DNA of 64,000 nt from Gemmatimonadota bacterium (GTDB lineage: Bacteria; Latescibacterota; UBA2968). The first letter of the stretch is position 1, and each line of letters starts with the position of its first letter. Of this stretch, positions 1-9,869 are shown one piece after another. The position numbers were made by a program, and so were the translations under genes. The DNA is taken from contig PBWH01000020.1 in assembly GCA_002727195.1 (NCBI GenBank), positions 18,244-82,243 of the forward strand, given 5' to 3'. Below the pieces are notes generated by a model, which saw only the letters and a list, made by a program, of their open reading frames with translations, was not told the origin of the DNA and did not search any database.

Positions 1-1
1 A

Positions 2-943
2 AACGGGCCATTTCACGTGGCGATCCGAGGACTCGAGGAGGGTGAAACGGTCGATCGCGTCGAGCGCGTCGATTCCGTTCAACGTGCTGTCTCAACTTCC
101 GAGGACTGGTCTTCGGTGATCGGGGTGGCCCGTGATCCGAGCCTGACGCTCGTGGTATCCAACACGACGGAAGCGGGACTTGCCTTGGCGGTGGAAGATG
201 CGGATCAGCAATCTGTCCCTGTGTCCTACCCGGCCAAGCTGCTACGGGTTCTCCTGGCCAGGCATGAGGCAGATTTTCCACCTGTTTCAATCCTCCCGTG
301 TGAACTGGTCGACCGAAACGCCGATGTGCTCAGAGGACTCGTGCTCGAGCAGGCAGCGAGGTGGAAGATCGATCAGGGCGCGGCTGATTGGGTGGCGGAT
401 GCGGTCCCCTGGTGCAACACGCTGGTCGACCGCATCGTGAGCGCGCCGCCCGCCGATCATCCTTTGCTGAAGGAGGATCCGTTACTGGCGGTGGCCGAGC
501 CTTTCGCCTTCTGGGCAGTGGCGGCGGAAGAGATACCTATGGATCATCCCGCGATCGAGGCGGTCCCCGATATCTCTCCCTATGTGGTGAGGAAGGTGCG
601 GCTCTTGAACGGGGCGCACACCGCGCTCGTAGAACGCTACCTGGGAACCTTTGAAACCGTCCGTCAGGCGTTGGCAGACGAGGACGCGCGCGAGTGGCTG
701 ATGGCCCTGGTCATGGAGGAAATCCTCCCGTGTGTCGAGGATCGGGTCGAAGGCGCGGAGGCATTCGCCCGTGATGTGTTCGACCGGTTCGCGAATCCCT
801 TCCTGGATCACCGGCTCGAGGACATCGGGCTGCACCAGGCAGCCAAGATCAAGGTGAGGCTGATGCCGAGTTACCATGACTACCGTGAGCGGTTTGGACG
901 GTCGCCGCGCCTGCTTGCTGATATTCTCCAACCTCACTTGTAA
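2..943 (+). CDS. Tagaturonate/fructuronate reductase-like mannitol dehydrogenase family protein (5' partial)
   Basis: The frame is open to the left edge, so the N-terminus (Rossmann nucleotide-binding part) lies outside the window; the GTG at 17 is an internal valine. The visible part starts in the FHVAIRGLE stretch typical of UxaB/mannitol dehydrogenases and continues into the C-terminal helical domain with the conserved segment VVRKVRLLNGAHTALV, where the lysine and the N-G-A-H motif belong to the active site of this family. Family members reduce or oxidise sugar acids and polyols with NAD(H): tagaturonate/altronate (UxaB), fructuronate/mannonate (UxuB) or fructose/mannitol. The downstream zinc dehydrogenase makes a hexuronate or galactonate route likely. 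The exact substrate cannot be read from the sequence. Confidence 0.85.
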   Translation, partial: NGPFHVAIRGLEEGETVDRVERVDSVQRAVSTSEDWSSVIGVARDPSLTLVVSNTTEAGLALAVEDADQQSVPVSYPAKLLRVLLARHEADFPPVSILPCELVDRNADVLRGLVLEQAARWKIDQGAADWVADAVPWCNTLVDRIVSAPPADHPLLKEDPLLAVAEPFAFWAVAAEEIPMDHPAIEAVPDISPYVVRKVRLLNGAHTALVERYLGTFETVRQALADEDAREWLMALVMEEILPCVEDRVEGAEAFARDVFDRFANPFLDHRLEDIGLHQAAKIKVRLMPSYHDYRERFGRSPRLLADILQPHL

Positions 944-957
944 CGCGAGGACGCATT

Positions 958-1986
958 GTGAAATCGATTACCCTGAAGGAGCCGGGCTCGTTCGAGCTGA
1001 CAACATCGGCAGACCCTGGGGATCCCGGTGAAGGAATGGCACGCATCCGGATCGACAAGGTCGGAATCTGCGGTACCGATCTGCACGCCTTCAGAGGACG
1101 TCAGCCGTTCTTCGAGTATCCGAGGATTCTCGGCCACGAGCTGGGCGTCGTGGTCGAGGCGGTCGGCCCGGATGTGGATGGAATCGCGGTAGGCGACCGG
1201 TGTGCAGTGGAGCCTTACCTGAACTGCGGAACGTGCATCGCCTGTCGCGCCGGGAAGGAGAACTGCTGCACTCAGCTGAGGGTCCTCGGCGTTCACATCG
1301 ATGGCGGCATGCGGGAGTCGATCGTTGTGCCTGCGTCTAAACTACATCGATCCGAAACGTTACAGACTCAGCAGTTGGCCCTCGTGGAGACGCTTGGGAT
1401 TGGTGCTCACGCTGTTGATCGAACACAGCCCGGGCAGGACGAGAAGGTGCTCGTGATCGGCGCCGGCCCCATCGGGCTGTCCGTTATCCAGTTCGCGAAG
1501 GTGAGGGGGGCCGATGTCGCCCTCCTAGAACTCAACCCGGACAGAGGGGCGTTCGCCCGGGAGCAGTTCGGCATCACGACCTTGCTCAGAGATCTGGACA
1601 CCGCCTTGCGTGACTTGGAAGAGTGGACCGACGGGGACCTCCCGACTGCTGTGTTTGATGCCACCGGAAACCCAGCATCGATGCGGTCGGCCTTCTCCTG
1701 CGTGGCGAGTGGCGGCCGGCTGACCTTTGTCGGTCTCGTTCAGGACGAGATTTCGTTCAGCGATCCTGAGTTTCATCGTCGGGAGATGACGATCCTGGCA
1801 AGCCGGAATGCCAGGTCGGATGACTTCCGTCGGATTGTCAGTTTGATCGAATCCGGGGACGTTAATACCGAACCGTGGATCACGCATCGCTCCGATTACG
1901 ATGGATTCGTCGAGGCCTTTCCTGGCTGGCTGGATCCTGAGGCTCGCGTGGTCAAGGCCATGCTTGACCTTGGTGGAAGCGCGTGA
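958..1986 (+). CDS. Zinc-dependent medium-chain alcohol dehydrogenase, LgoD/RspB-like
   Basis: A 342-residue MDR enzyme with GTG start 14 nt after the preceding stop. The catalytic-zinc region (GICGTDLHAFRG, then GHELG) and the structural-zinc cysteines (CGTCIACRAGKENCC) are both present, followed by the Rossmann motif GAGPIGL. The N-terminus (MKSITLKEPGSF) and the C-terminal SRNARSDDFRRIV...ITH segment resemble L-galactonate 5-dehydrogenase LgoD/YjjN and RspB. LgoD oxidises L-galactonate to D-tagaturonate, which UxaB then reduces, so the pairing with the upstream UxaB-like gene supports that reading. Sorbitol, threonine or galactitol-phosphate dehydrogenase activity cannot be excluded. Zinc-enzyme assignment is firm; substrate is inference. 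Confidence 0.88.
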   Translation: MKSITLKEPGSFELTTSADPGDPGEGMARIRIDKVGICGTDLHAFRGRQPFFEYPRILGHELGVVVEAVGPDVDGIAVGDRCAVEPYLNCGTCIACRAGKENCCTQLRVLGVHIDGGMRESIVVPASKLHRSETLQTQQLALVETLGIGAHAVDRTQPGQDEKVLVIGAGPIGLSVIQFAKVRGADVALLELNPDRGAFAREQFGITTLLRDLDTALRDLEEWTDGDLPTAVFDATGNPASMRSAFSCVASGGRLTFVGLVQDEISFSDPEFHRREMTILASRNARSDDFRRIVSLIESGDVNTEPWITHRSDYDGFVEAFPGWLDPEARVVKAMLDLGGSA

Positions 1987-2597
1987 GCGACAGGTATCCC
2001 ATACCGGCAGGCCGCGTCCAGGTCGAGGAGGAGATCAAGAAGAGCCGGTTTGTGACGACGCTTTCTCCGGCGGAGACGATCGAAGAGGCCAACGGGTTCA
2101 TCAATGAGATGCGCAGCCAGTTCACGGATGCCAGCCACAACTGTTGGGCCTTCCTGTTGGGGCCACCCGGGTCGACGACCAATGTGGGGATGAGCGACGA
2201 CGGTGAGCCGCACAACACCGCCGGACGGCCGATGCTGAACGTCCTAGTCCACAGTGATCTGGGTGATGTGGCTGCCGTGGTCACGCGATACTGGGGAGGA
2301 ACCAAGCTCGGGAAGGGCGGGCTGGTTCGAGCCTACTCGGGAGGGGTGCAGCTCGCACTCGAGGCGTGTGGGCGGACCGAGAAGATCGGGTGGGCAGATA
2401 TCAGCGTATCAATCCACTATGACGCGGTCACCGGCCTGAAACGGCTGGTTCCAGAGTTCGAGACCAAGATCGTGTCCGAAGAATACGGGCATAATGCGTT
2501 GTTTTTTTTGCGCTTACCTGTCGAGTTCGTGGATCCGCTCAAAGCGTCGCTCGTAGAGTTGACCAACGGGACGGTGACCTTCCCGCCTCTTCCGTAA
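1983..2597 (+). CDS. yigZ: YigZ/IMPACT (UPF0029) family protein
   Basis: A 204-residue protein starting at a GTG that overlaps the upstream stop by four bases, so it is translationally coupled to the dehydrogenase gene. The N-terminal UPF0029 domain carries the family core: KKSRFV near the start, SHNCWAF, DDGEPHNTAGRPML, and VTRYWGGTKLGKGGLVRAY. A C-terminal DUF1949-type ferredoxin-like domain follows (about residues 135-200). YigZ and eukaryotic IMPACT bind ribosomes or translation factors; the biochemical role in bacteria is unsettled. No functional link to the sugar dehydrogenases is evident beyond shared transcription. Confidence 0.9.
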   Translation: MSDRYPIPAGRVQVEEEIKKSRFVTTLSPAETIEEANGFINEMRSQFTDASHNCWAFLLGPPGSTTNVGMSDDGEPHNTAGRPMLNVLVHSDLGDVAAVVTRYWGGTKLGKGGLVRAYSGGVQLALEACGRTEKIGWADISVSIHYDAVTGLKRLVPEFETKIVSEEYGHNALFFLRLPVEFVDPLKASLVELTNGTVTFPPLP

Positions 2598-2656
2598 CAG
2601 ACCGTGACGATCAGAAGTTTGCCTTAGTCACCACATGAGAAAGTATAACCGCGCCT

Positions 2657-2685
2657 TTGCGTATCGTCTGAATTCTCCTTATATT
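2657..2685 (+). promoter_or_regulatory. Sigma70-like promoter for gltBD
   Basis: TTGCGT at 2657-2662 and TATATT at 2680-2685 are separated by exactly 17 bases, and lie 160 nt upstream of gltB. Transcription would start near 2692 and give a leader of about 150 nt. The same -10 hexamer recurs at several other genes in the window. Confidence 0.55.
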
Positions 2686-2731
2686 AGCCGCCTCCAAATT
2701 TTGAACTCTGCTGGTCCTCCTCCGGGAGAGC

Positions 2732-2767
2732 GCGGTTGGAAGGCTCCGACCGCTCCGGCCCCGGTCG
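2732..2767 (+). promoter_or_regulatory. Structured gltB leader with two mutually exclusive hairpins
   Basis: In the untranslated leader of gltB, 2732-2740 pairs with 2745-2753 across an AGGC tetraloop (nine pairs, one G-U). The 3' arm also contains CGACCG (2747-2752), which can instead pair with CGGTCG at 2762-2767. The two stems cannot form together, as in attenuator or riboswitch leaders. No known riboswitch class is recognised; regulation is inference. Confidence 0.35.
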
Positions 2768-2844
2768 CTTGATCCCACATCGGATCGTCCAATAAGCTGT
2801 TTCGATCGGTGTCCGGCATGTCATCGTAGAAAGGTTCACGTGGT

Positions 2845-5800
2845 ATGAGTCATCGCATCGGTTTGCCGCCTAAACAGGGACTGTACGACCCCAAGAACGA
2901 GCACGACGCCTGCGGAATCGGCTTTGTGGTCAACATCAAGGGGCAGAAGTCCAACAAGATTGTGAACCAGGCGCTCGAGGTATTGTGTAACCTCGACCAC
3001 CGTGGCGCTCGCGGGAGTGAACCCGAGACGGGCGACGGGGCTGGCATCCTGATGCAGATCCCGCATCGCTTCTTCCAGGGGGCCTGTGAAGGGATCGGGT
3101 TCGAATTGCCGTGGCCGGGAAAATATGGCGTGGGCATGGTCTTCCTGTCCCCTGATCGAGAGGAGCGTCACGCCCAGGAGAAGGTCGTCGAGCAGGTGAT
3201 CGAGGACGAAGGCCAGAGCGTCCTGGGTTGGCGGAGTGTACCGACGGACAATTCGTACCTGGGAGAAACGTCCCGCCACTCTGAGCCGATGGTCCGTCAG
3301 GTCTTTATCGGCCGCAACGAGGATATCGAGGATCAGGACGTCTTCGAGCGGAAGCTCTATGTCATCCGGAAGCGGGTGGCGAAGGAGGTCCGCTATGAGG
3401 GCAAGATGCCGGGCAGCGAGCCCTTCTACGTGTCGAGCATGTCCAGCCGGCTGATCGCCTACAAAGGCATGCTGACCCCTGCACAGGTGGAGACGTTCTT
3501 CCTGGACCTCCAGGACAAGTCGGTGATGACGTCGATCGCCCTCGTCCACTCCCGCTTCAGCACGAATACCTTCCCCAGTTGGGAACTCTCGCATCCGTAT
3601 CGGATGATCATCCACAACGGCGAGATCAACACGAAACGTGGGAACGTGAACTGGATGTTCACGCGTCAGGGCAACTTCGAGAGCGAGAAGTGGGGGGATG
3701 ACCTCGAGAAGGTCCTGCCGGTGATCGAGGACCCGGAGGGGAGCGATTCGGCGGTGTTCGATAACGCGCTCGAGTTCCTGACCCTGTCCGGCCGCCCGGC
3801 CTCCCACGTGATGATGATGATGGTGCCGGAGCCGTGGGAGAACCACGAGAGTATGTCTCCGGAGAAGCGGGCGTTCTACGAGTACCACAGCTGTCTGATG
3901 GAACCGTGGGATGGTCCGGCGTCGATTGCGTTTACGGATGGTGTGCGCGTCGGTGCGGTGCTGGATCGGAACGGGCTTCGTCCGTCTCGATACTACGTCA
4001 CGAAGGATGATCTGATCGTTCTGGCCTCGGAAGTCGGCGTGCTCGAAATCCCGCCGGATCGCGTCCTCCACAAGGATCGCCTGCAGCCAGGACGAATGCT
4101 TTTGGTCGACACCGAACAGGGCCGCATCGTCAGCGATGAGGAGCTGAAGACCGAGTTCGCGAACGCCGAGCCTTACCAGGAATGGCTCGACGCGAACCTG
4201 GTCGCTCTCGGCGATCTGCCGAAAGAAGACGTCGACGATACGCTTCCTGGTCACGAGACCGTGCTCCAGCGTCAGCAGGTTTTTGGCTATACCTATGAAG
4301 ACATGCGCGTCTTCCTGGGGCCGATGATCACGTCGGGCAAGGATCCGGTCGGATCGATGGGTAACGACTCGCCGATCGCTGTTCTGTCCGACAAAGCCCA
4401 CCTGCTCTACAGCTACTTCAAGCAGCTGTTCGCGCAGGTGACTAACCCGCCGATCGATCCGCTGCGTGAGGAGTTGATTACGTCCGCGGCGACCTCGATC
4501 GGTCCGGAGCGGAACCTGTTGAAGCCGGAGCCCGAGAGCTGCCGACAGCTCAGCATGGAGCGGCCGCTGCTGACGAACGAGGAGATGGCGCGGATCAAGA
4601 ACATCGATCAGCCGGGTTTCAAGTCGATCACGCTGCCCACGCTGTTCAAGGTCTCTGAGGGTGAAGCAGGGCTTGAGAAGGCGATGGACGAGCTGTTCGC
4701 CGCCACTGACAAGGCGATCGACGATGGATACAACCTGATCGTGCTGTCCGACCGGGGTCTGGACGCGGATCACTGCCCGATTCCCGCGCTGCTGGCGACG
4801 TCCGGGTTGCATCACCATCTGATCCGGAGCAAGACGAGGACCCGCGTCGGGATCGCCGTCGAATCCGGAGAGCCGCGTGAGGTGCACCACTTCTGTCTGC
4901 TGCTCGGATACGGTGCTCAGGCGATCAACCCGTATATGGCGTTCGAGAGCCTGGGGGATATGATCCGTGAGGGGATGGTCAAGGACACGTCCCACGAAGA
5001 GGCGATCCAGGGCTACCTCTACTCGGCGACCAAGGGCGTGGTGAAGGTGATCGCCAAGATGGGGATCTCGACAATCAAGTCGTATCGCGGTGGCCAAATT
5101 TTCGAGGCTGTCGGGCTGAGCGACGAGGTGATCGACCGCTACTTCACCTGGACGGATTCACGGGTCGGCGGCATCGGGATCGAGGTGATCGCGAAAGAGG
5201 CGCTGATCCGGCACAATCAGGCGTTCCCGGATATTCCGGTGGACAACCGGACGCTGAATGTGGGCGGCCAGTATCAGTGGCGAAGGGACGGGGAGTATCA
5301 CCTGTTCAACCCGCTCACGATCCACAAGCTCCAGGCGGCATCGCGGGCCAACGACTACGATATCTACAAAGAGTATGCGGAGCTGATCAACGATCAGTCC
5401 GAGAAGATCGGCACCCTGCGGGGGTTACTCGACTTCAACTATCCGGGCGAGGCGATCCCGATCGAGGAGGTCGAGCCGGTCGAGGAGATCACGAAGCGGT
5501 TCAAGAGCGGCGCGATGTCCTACGGGTCGATCAGCAAGGAGGCCCACGAGGCCCTCGCGATCGCGATGAACCGGATCGGTGGGCGCAGCAACACGGGTGA
5601 GGGGGGCGAGGATCCGGAGCGCTACGTCGAGCTGGAAAACGGCGACTCGAAGAACAGTGCGATCAAGCAAGTGGCGTCGGGTCGCTTCGGCGTGACGAGC
5701 CACTACCTGGTGAACGCGAAAGAGCTTCAGATCAAGATGGCTCAGGGCGCGAAGCCCGGAGAGGGCGGTGAGTTGCCAGGGAAGAAAGTCTATCCCTGGA

Positions 5801-7434
5801 TCGCGAAGGTCCGACACTCGACGCCGGGTGTGGAGTTGATCTCTCCGCCGCCGCATCACGACATCTATTCGATCGAGGATCTGGCGCAGCTGATCCACGA
5901 CCTGAAGAACTCGAACACGGGCGCGCGGATTAACGTGAAGCTGGTGTCCGAGGTCGGCGTCGGCACGATCGCGGCAGGCGTGGCCAAGGGGCACGCGGAT
6001 GTGGTCCTGATCAGCGGTCACGATGGCGGAACAGGCGCATCGCCCCAGACGAGCATCAAGAATGCAGGACTCCCGTGGGAGCTCGGCTTGGCCGATACGC
6101 ACCAGACTCTGGTGATCAACAACCTGCGCAGCCGGATCGTGGTCGAGACCGATGGCCAGCTGAAGACGGGACGGGACGTGGCGATCGCCGCATTGCTCGG
6201 CGCCGAGGAGTTCGGGTTCGCGACGACCGGTCTCGTGGCGATGGGCTGCATTATGATGCGTGTCTGTCACCTCGATACGTGTCCCGTTGGCGTGGCAACG
6301 CAGAATCCTGAGCTGCGGAAGAAGTTCGTCGGTTCGCCGGATCACGTGGTCAACTTCTTGACATTCATCGCCCAGGACCTGCGCGAGATCATGGCGCAAC
6401 TCGGGTTCCGGACGATCAATGAGATGGTCGGTCAGGTCGAGATGCTGAAGCAGCGCGACGACATCGACCACTGGAAGGCGAAGCACTTGGATCTGGGAAA
6501 GATTCTGCACAAGCCTGTCCCGAGGCGTGAAGAGCCGTTCTACTGCTGCGTGCCCCAGGACCACGGGCTCGAGAATGCGATCGACAACCAGACACTGCTC
6601 GAACTCTGCGAGAAGGCGATTGCAGACGGCGAGAAGGTGCACGCCAAGTTTCCGGTGAAGAACACGAACCGCGTGGTCGGAACCATTCTGGGTTCGGAGG
6701 TCACGCGTCGCGTCGGGCCGGACGGTTTGCCGAACGACACGATCCATCTGCATTTCAACGGATCGGCGGGTCAGAGCTTCGGAGCGTTCGTTCCTCCAGG
6801 GATAACGCTCGAGCTCGAAGGCGATGCGAACGACTACTTCGGTAAGGGGCTCTCGGGGGGGAAGGTTATCCTGTATCCACCCGAAGGGTCGACCTTTGTG
6901 CCGCGCGACAACATCATCGTTGGTAACGTGGCGTTCTACGGGGCGACAGGCGGTGAGGCATACATCCGCGGGAAAGCGGGTGAGCGGTTCTGCGTCCGGA
7001 ACTCCGGCGTCCACGCGGTGGTCGAGGCTGTGGGCGATCACGCTTGCGAGTACATGACGGGTGGACGTGTCGTCGTGCTCGGACCGACAGGTCGCAACTT
7101 TGCAGCCGGTATGTCCGGTGGTACTGCATACGTTTATGATGAAGAAGGCACCTTCGCCGACCACTGTAACCAGGAGATGTCGGACCTCGAGTCCCTCAGC
7201 GACGCAGAGGAGATCGGTGAGGTGAAGGGGATGATCGAGCGGCATGCCGAGATGACCAACAGTGCACTCGGGCGAGAGATCCTCGACAATTGGAACGGGG
7301 CTGTCGAGAAGTTCGTGAAGGTGATGCCGCGAGACTACCGGAAGATTCTCGAGGCAATGGATCGCGCAAAAGAGCGCGGTCTTTCAGGCGAAAAGATGAC
7401 GTTGACGGCGTTCCGAGAGGCGATCGCCGAATAA
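2845..7434 (+). CDS. gltB: Glutamate synthase large (alpha) subunit
   Basis: A 1529-residue protein, normal length for the NADPH-dependent enzyme that transfers the glutamine amide nitrogen to 2-oxoglutarate. The N-terminal class II glutamine amidotransferase domain begins at Cys23 (EHDACGIGF), which after removal of a 22-residue propeptide becomes the catalytic N-terminal cysteine. A central domain and the FMN-binding TIM barrel follow ([30 protein letters not shown]). The 3Fe-4S cluster ligands are Cys1135, Cys1141 and Cys1146. The C-terminal GXGXG beta-helix domain occupies about residues 1260-1480. The ATG is preceded by GAAAGG. gltD follows 36 nt downstream, giving the usual gltBD operon. 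Confidence 0.98.
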   Translation: MSHRIGLPPKQGLYDPKNEHDACGIGFVVNIKGQKSNKIVNQALEVLCNLDHRGARGSEPETGDGAGILMQIPHRFFQGACEGIGFELPWPGKYGVGMVFLSPDREERHAQEKVVEQVIEDEGQSVLGWRSVPTDNSYLGETSRHSEPMVRQVFIGRNEDIEDQDVFERKLYVIRKRVAKEVRYEGKMPGSEPFYVSSMSSRLIAYKGMLTPAQVETFFLDLQDKSVMTSIALVHSRFSTNTFPSWELSHPYRMIIHNGEINTKRGNVNWMFTRQGNFESEKWGDDLEKVLPVIEDPEGSDSAVFDNALEFLTLSGRPASHVMMMMVPEPWENHESMSPEKRAFYEYHSCLMEPWDGPASIAFTDGVRVGAVLDRNGLRPSRYYVTKDDLIVLASEVGVLEIPPDRVLHKDRLQPGRMLLVDTEQGRIVSDEELKTEFANAEPYQEWLDANLVALGDLPKEDVDDTLPGHETVLQRQQVFGYTYEDMRVFLGPMITSGKDPVGSMGNDSPIAVLSDKAHLLYSYFKQLFAQVTNPPIDPLREELITSAATSIGPERNLLKPEPESCRQLSMERPLLTNEEMARIKNIDQPGFKSITLPTLFKVSEGEAGLEKAMDELFAATDKAIDDGYNLIVLSDRGLDADHCPIPALLATSGLHHHLIRSKTRTRVGIAVESGEPREVHHFCLLLGYGAQAINPYMAFESLGDMIREGMVKDTSHEEAIQGYLYSATKGVVKVIAKMGISTIKSYRGGQIFEAVGLSDEVIDRYFTWTDSRVGGIGIEVIAKEALIRHNQAFPDIPVDNRTLNVGGQYQWRRDGEYHLFNPLTIHKLQAASRANDYDIYKEYAELINDQSEKIGTLRGLLDFNYPGEAIPIEEVEPVEEITKRFKSGAMSYGSISKEAHEALAIAMNRIGGRSNTGEGGEDPERYVELENGDSKNSAIKQVASGRFGVTSHYLVNAKELQIKMAQGAKPGEGGELPGKKVYPWIAKVRHSTPGVELISPPPHHDIYSIEDLAQLIHDLKNSNTGARINVKLVSEVGVGTIAAGVAKGHADVVLISGHDGGTGASPQTSIKNAGLPWELGLADTHQTLVINNLRSRIVVETDGQLKTGRDVAIAALLGAEEFGFATTGLVAMGCIMMRVCHLDTCPVGVATQNPELRKKFVGSPDHVVNFLTFIAQDLREIMAQLGFRTINEMVGQVEMLKQRDDIDHWKAKHLDLGKILHKPVPRREEPFYCCVPQDHGLENAIDNQTLLELCEKAIADGEKVHAKFPVKNTNRVVGTILGSEVTRRVGPDGLPNDTIHLHFNGSAGQSFGAFVPPGITLELEGDANDYFGKGLSGGKVILYPPEGSTFVPRDNIIVGNVAFYGATGGEAYIRGKAGERFCVRNSGVHAVVEAVGDHACEYMTGGRVVVLGPTGRNFAAGMSGGTAYVYDEEGTFADHCNQEMSDLESLSDAEEIGEVKGMIERHAEMTNSALGREILDNWNGAVEKFVKVMPRDYRKILEAMDRAKERGLSGEKMTLTAFREAIAE

Positions 7435-7470
7435 GGCACAAGCGTGCTGACTAGATGACTGGGAGACGGA

Positions 7471-8958
7471 ATGGGTAAGCCAACAGGATTCCTGGAGTTC
7501 AACCGCGAACTGCCGGCTGATGTGTCGCCGGAGGAACGCATCTCCAACTGGGACGAGTTCCACCTTCATATGCCTGAAGAGGGGCTGCGTGACCAGGGCG
7601 CTCGCTGCATGGATTGCGGTATTCCGTTTTGCCATACTGGCGTCAGCCTCCCGGAAAACACGCCTTTCCCGACGGGATGCCCGATCAACAACCTGATCCC
7701 CGAGTGGAACGATCTCGTCTACCGCGGACTCTGGAAGGACGCCCTCGAACGGCTCCACAAGACCAATAACTTCCCCGAGTTTACCGGACGTGTCTGTCCG
7801 GCTCCCTGCGAGGGTGCCTGTGTGCTCGGTCTGAACGAGCCACCCGTGACGATCAAGAATCTCGAAGTCAGCATCGCGGACCGGGGATGGGACGAAGGGT
7901 GGATCACGCCCGAGCCCCCGGAGAAGCGGACCGGGAAGAAGGTCGCTGTCGTGGGGTCCGGACCGGCGGGTCTTTGTGCGGCCGCGCAGCTGAACAAGGC
8001 CGGTCACACGGTCACCGTCTACGAACGGTCCGATCGGGCAGGCGGTCTGCTGATGTATGGCATCCCGAACATGAAGCTCGACAAGGAGTATGTGCAGCGT
8101 CGCATCGACCTGATGACGGAGGAAGGTGTCAAGTTCGTGCTGAATACGGAGATCGGGACGGATATCCCGGCTCGGAAGCTTGTCGACGACTTTGACGCCG
8201 TCGTGTTGGCGATCGGAGCGCTCAAGCCGCGTGATCTGCCGATCGAAGGACGAGAGTTGAACGGCGTCTATCAGGCGATCGAATTCCTGCACGCGAACAC
8301 GAAAAGTCTGCTCGACTCGAACCTCGAGGACGGAAACTACATCACGGCAAAAGACAAGAACGTGATCGTGCTCGGTCAGGGCGATACGGGAACGGACTGT
8401 CTGGCGACGTCGATGCGTCACGGATGCAAGTCGCTCAACCAGTTCGACATCATCCCTGAGCCGCCGGTAGACCGCACGCCGGCCAATCCCTGGCCGCAGA
8501 TGCCTCGCATCCTGAAGGTTGACTACGGTCACGAGGAGAGGGACGCGAAGTTCGGTGGTGATCCGCGCACCTACCAGCTCAGCACGTTCAAATTTGTCGG
8601 TGATGACAACGGAAACGTCAAAGAGTTGCACACGCGTGAGGTCGAGTGGGTGCCGACGGATGGGAAGCCGTTCCGTGAGGTCGAGGGCAGTGAGAAGGTG
8701 TGGCCTGCCGATCTCGTCCTGCTGTCGATGGGCTGGCTCGGGCCGGAGGACACGATCCTGGAGCAGCTCGATCTGGAGCGTGACGAACGGTCCAACGCGA
8801 AGGCAGAGCTCGAGAAGTATACCACGAAGCACGAGAAAGTCTTTGTCGCCGGTGATGTGCGACGCGGAATGAGCCTGGTGGTATGGGCGTTCGGGGAAGG
8901 GCGGGGTGCCGCCCGCGAGGTCGACCGGTATCTGATGGGATCGACGCTCCTGCCTTAG
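7471..8958 (+). CDS. gltD: Glutamate synthase small (beta) subunit
   Basis: A 495-residue NADPH oxidoreductase subunit that feeds electrons to GltB. The N-terminal 4Fe-4S adrenodoxin-reductase-type domain shows Cys46, Cys49 and Cys54 (CMDCGIPFC), a further cysteine before PINNLIPEW, and CPAPCEGAC. The FAD-binding motif is GSGPAGL (after KVAVV) and the NADPH-binding motif is GQGDTGTDC. The C-terminal segment [13 protein letters not shown] closes the FAD site. Start ATG follows a GGGAG-like site. It ends at a TAG and is followed by a strong terminator, so the gltBD operon ends here. Confidence 0.98.
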   Translation: MGKPTGFLEFNRELPADVSPEERISNWDEFHLHMPEEGLRDQGARCMDCGIPFCHTGVSLPENTPFPTGCPINNLIPEWNDLVYRGLWKDALERLHKTNNFPEFTGRVCPAPCEGACVLGLNEPPVTIKNLEVSIADRGWDEGWITPEPPEKRTGKKVAVVGSGPAGLCAAAQLNKAGHTVTVYERSDRAGGLLMYGIPNMKLDKEYVQRRIDLMTEEGVKFVLNTEIGTDIPARKLVDDFDAVVLAIGALKPRDLPIEGRELNGVYQAIEFLHANTKSLLDSNLEDGNYITAKDKNVIVLGQGDTGTDCLATSMRHGCKSLNQFDIIPEPPVDRTPANPWPQMPRILKVDYGHEERDAKFGGDPRTYQLSTFKFVGDDNGNVKELHTREVEWVPTDGKPFREVEGSEKVWPADLVLLSMGWLGPEDTILEQLDLERDERSNAKAELEKYTTKHEKVFVAGDVRRGMSLVVWAFGEGRGAAREVDRYLMGSTLLP

Positions 8959-8983
8959 CCACACAGACATTGTTGCGGAAACT

Positions 8984-9018
8984 ACGCGTCTCGCCGTCCA
9001 TAGGTGAGACGCGTTTTC
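8984..9018 (+). terminator. Intrinsic terminator of gltBD
   Basis: A perfect nine-base stem, ACGCGTCTC (8984-8992) with GAGACGCGT (9006-9014), runs directly into a T tract. It lies 26 nt past the gltD stop and just before the next gene's ribosome binding site. Confidence 0.85.
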
Positions 9019-9035
9019 TGTATCAGGAGCCACCT

Positions 9036-9866
9036 ATGCCCGAACCAAGTCTATCAACTGCCCAACGTTATCACCTGGATGCGCGCGGATTCGTCCTGCT
9101 CCGCGATTTGCTCACATCGGAGGAAGTCGAGTCCTGTCGAGACGCACTTTACCGGATGCGTGAGGACTCTGACCTGAGTGATAGCGTCTACAGACGACCT
9201 AAGGGTGATCACCACGTTCTGATGGGCAACCTCGTCGGATACGATCCCGCTCTGCTCCGGTATGCGACGCATCCTGAGCTGATTCCCCTGGTTGAGGATC
9301 TCGTGGGCGGAAGCGTCCGGCTGGAGGAATCGGAAGCGATCATCAATCGGCGCGATCCTAAAGATTCGGACGAGCTGTTCGGTAAGCGACGATACCATCC
9401 GACCGGATTCCATCGTGGTACGACGGCCACCTGGGGTTGTTACTACGAGCGAGAGCGGTTCCACTGCGTGTTCGTGAAGACGTTAGCCTACCTGACGGAT
9501 ATCGGGCCTGAGGACGGCGGAACTGCGGTTATTCCGGGGTCGCACCGGATGAACTGGCTTAAGGATGAGATGGTGGACGCGGCCATGGTCGACGAATCGT
9601 TGATCCATCAGGTGGAAGCGAATGCGGGCGACGTCCTCCTGTTCCCCGAGTCGTTGATTCACAGCACGACACGCATCCAGAGCGATCGTGAACGTGTCAT
9701 CCTTGTGTCCGGATATACTCCGCCTCAACTTCGGGAATGGCCTGGAAACGAGGTCGCTTCGGAGGTGTTTGAGGGACTCGACGATCGGCGGAAAGCCATC
9801 CTTTCGGGAAGTGAGAGCTGGCACTGGAAGCGAAACACTGGTCCGACCTCACTGGACGCTGACTGA
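9036..9866 (+). CDS. Phytanoyl-CoA dioxygenase (PhyH) family protein with HxG metal motif
   Basis: The ATG at 9036 has AGGAG seven bases upstream and gives 276 residues; a longer frame reaching back into gltD is not needed. The fold markers of Fe(II)/2-oxoglutarate PhyH enzymes are present: LTDIGPEDGGTAVIPGSH at about 153-170, distal His209, and Arg220 placed to bind 2-oxoglutarate. The proximal motif reads H126-R-G128, whereas the other PhyH proteins here have HxD. In known Fe/2OG halogenases the carboxylate is likewise replaced by Ala or Gly, but HRG may simply be a subfamily trait, and His121 is a second candidate ligand. Substrate unknown. It heads a run of plus-strand genes (permease, aldo/keto reductase, DppA). 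Confidence 0.88.
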   Translation: MPEPSLSTAQRYHLDARGFVLLRDLLTSEEVESCRDALYRMREDSDLSDSVYRRPKGDHHVLMGNLVGYDPALLRYATHPELIPLVEDLVGGSVRLEESEAIINRRDPKDSDELFGKRRYHPTGFHRGTTATWGCYYERERFHCVFVKTLAYLTDIGPEDGGTAVIPGSHRMNWLKDEMVDAAMVDESLIHQVEANAGDVLLFPESLIHSTTRIQSDRERVILVSGYTPPQLREWPGNEVASEVFEGLDDRRKAILSGSESWHWKRNTGPTSLDAD

Positions 9867-9869
9867 CCC

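Noticed and set aside
2836-5097. 753-codon open frame antisense to gltB
   Set aside because: It mirrors gltB codons in the antisense frame, is Arg/His/Leu-rich, and has no recognisable domain; gltB is certain.
5425-9033. 606- and 549-codon frames antisense to gltB and gltD
   Set aside because: Shadow frames created by G/C-rich third positions on the coding strand.
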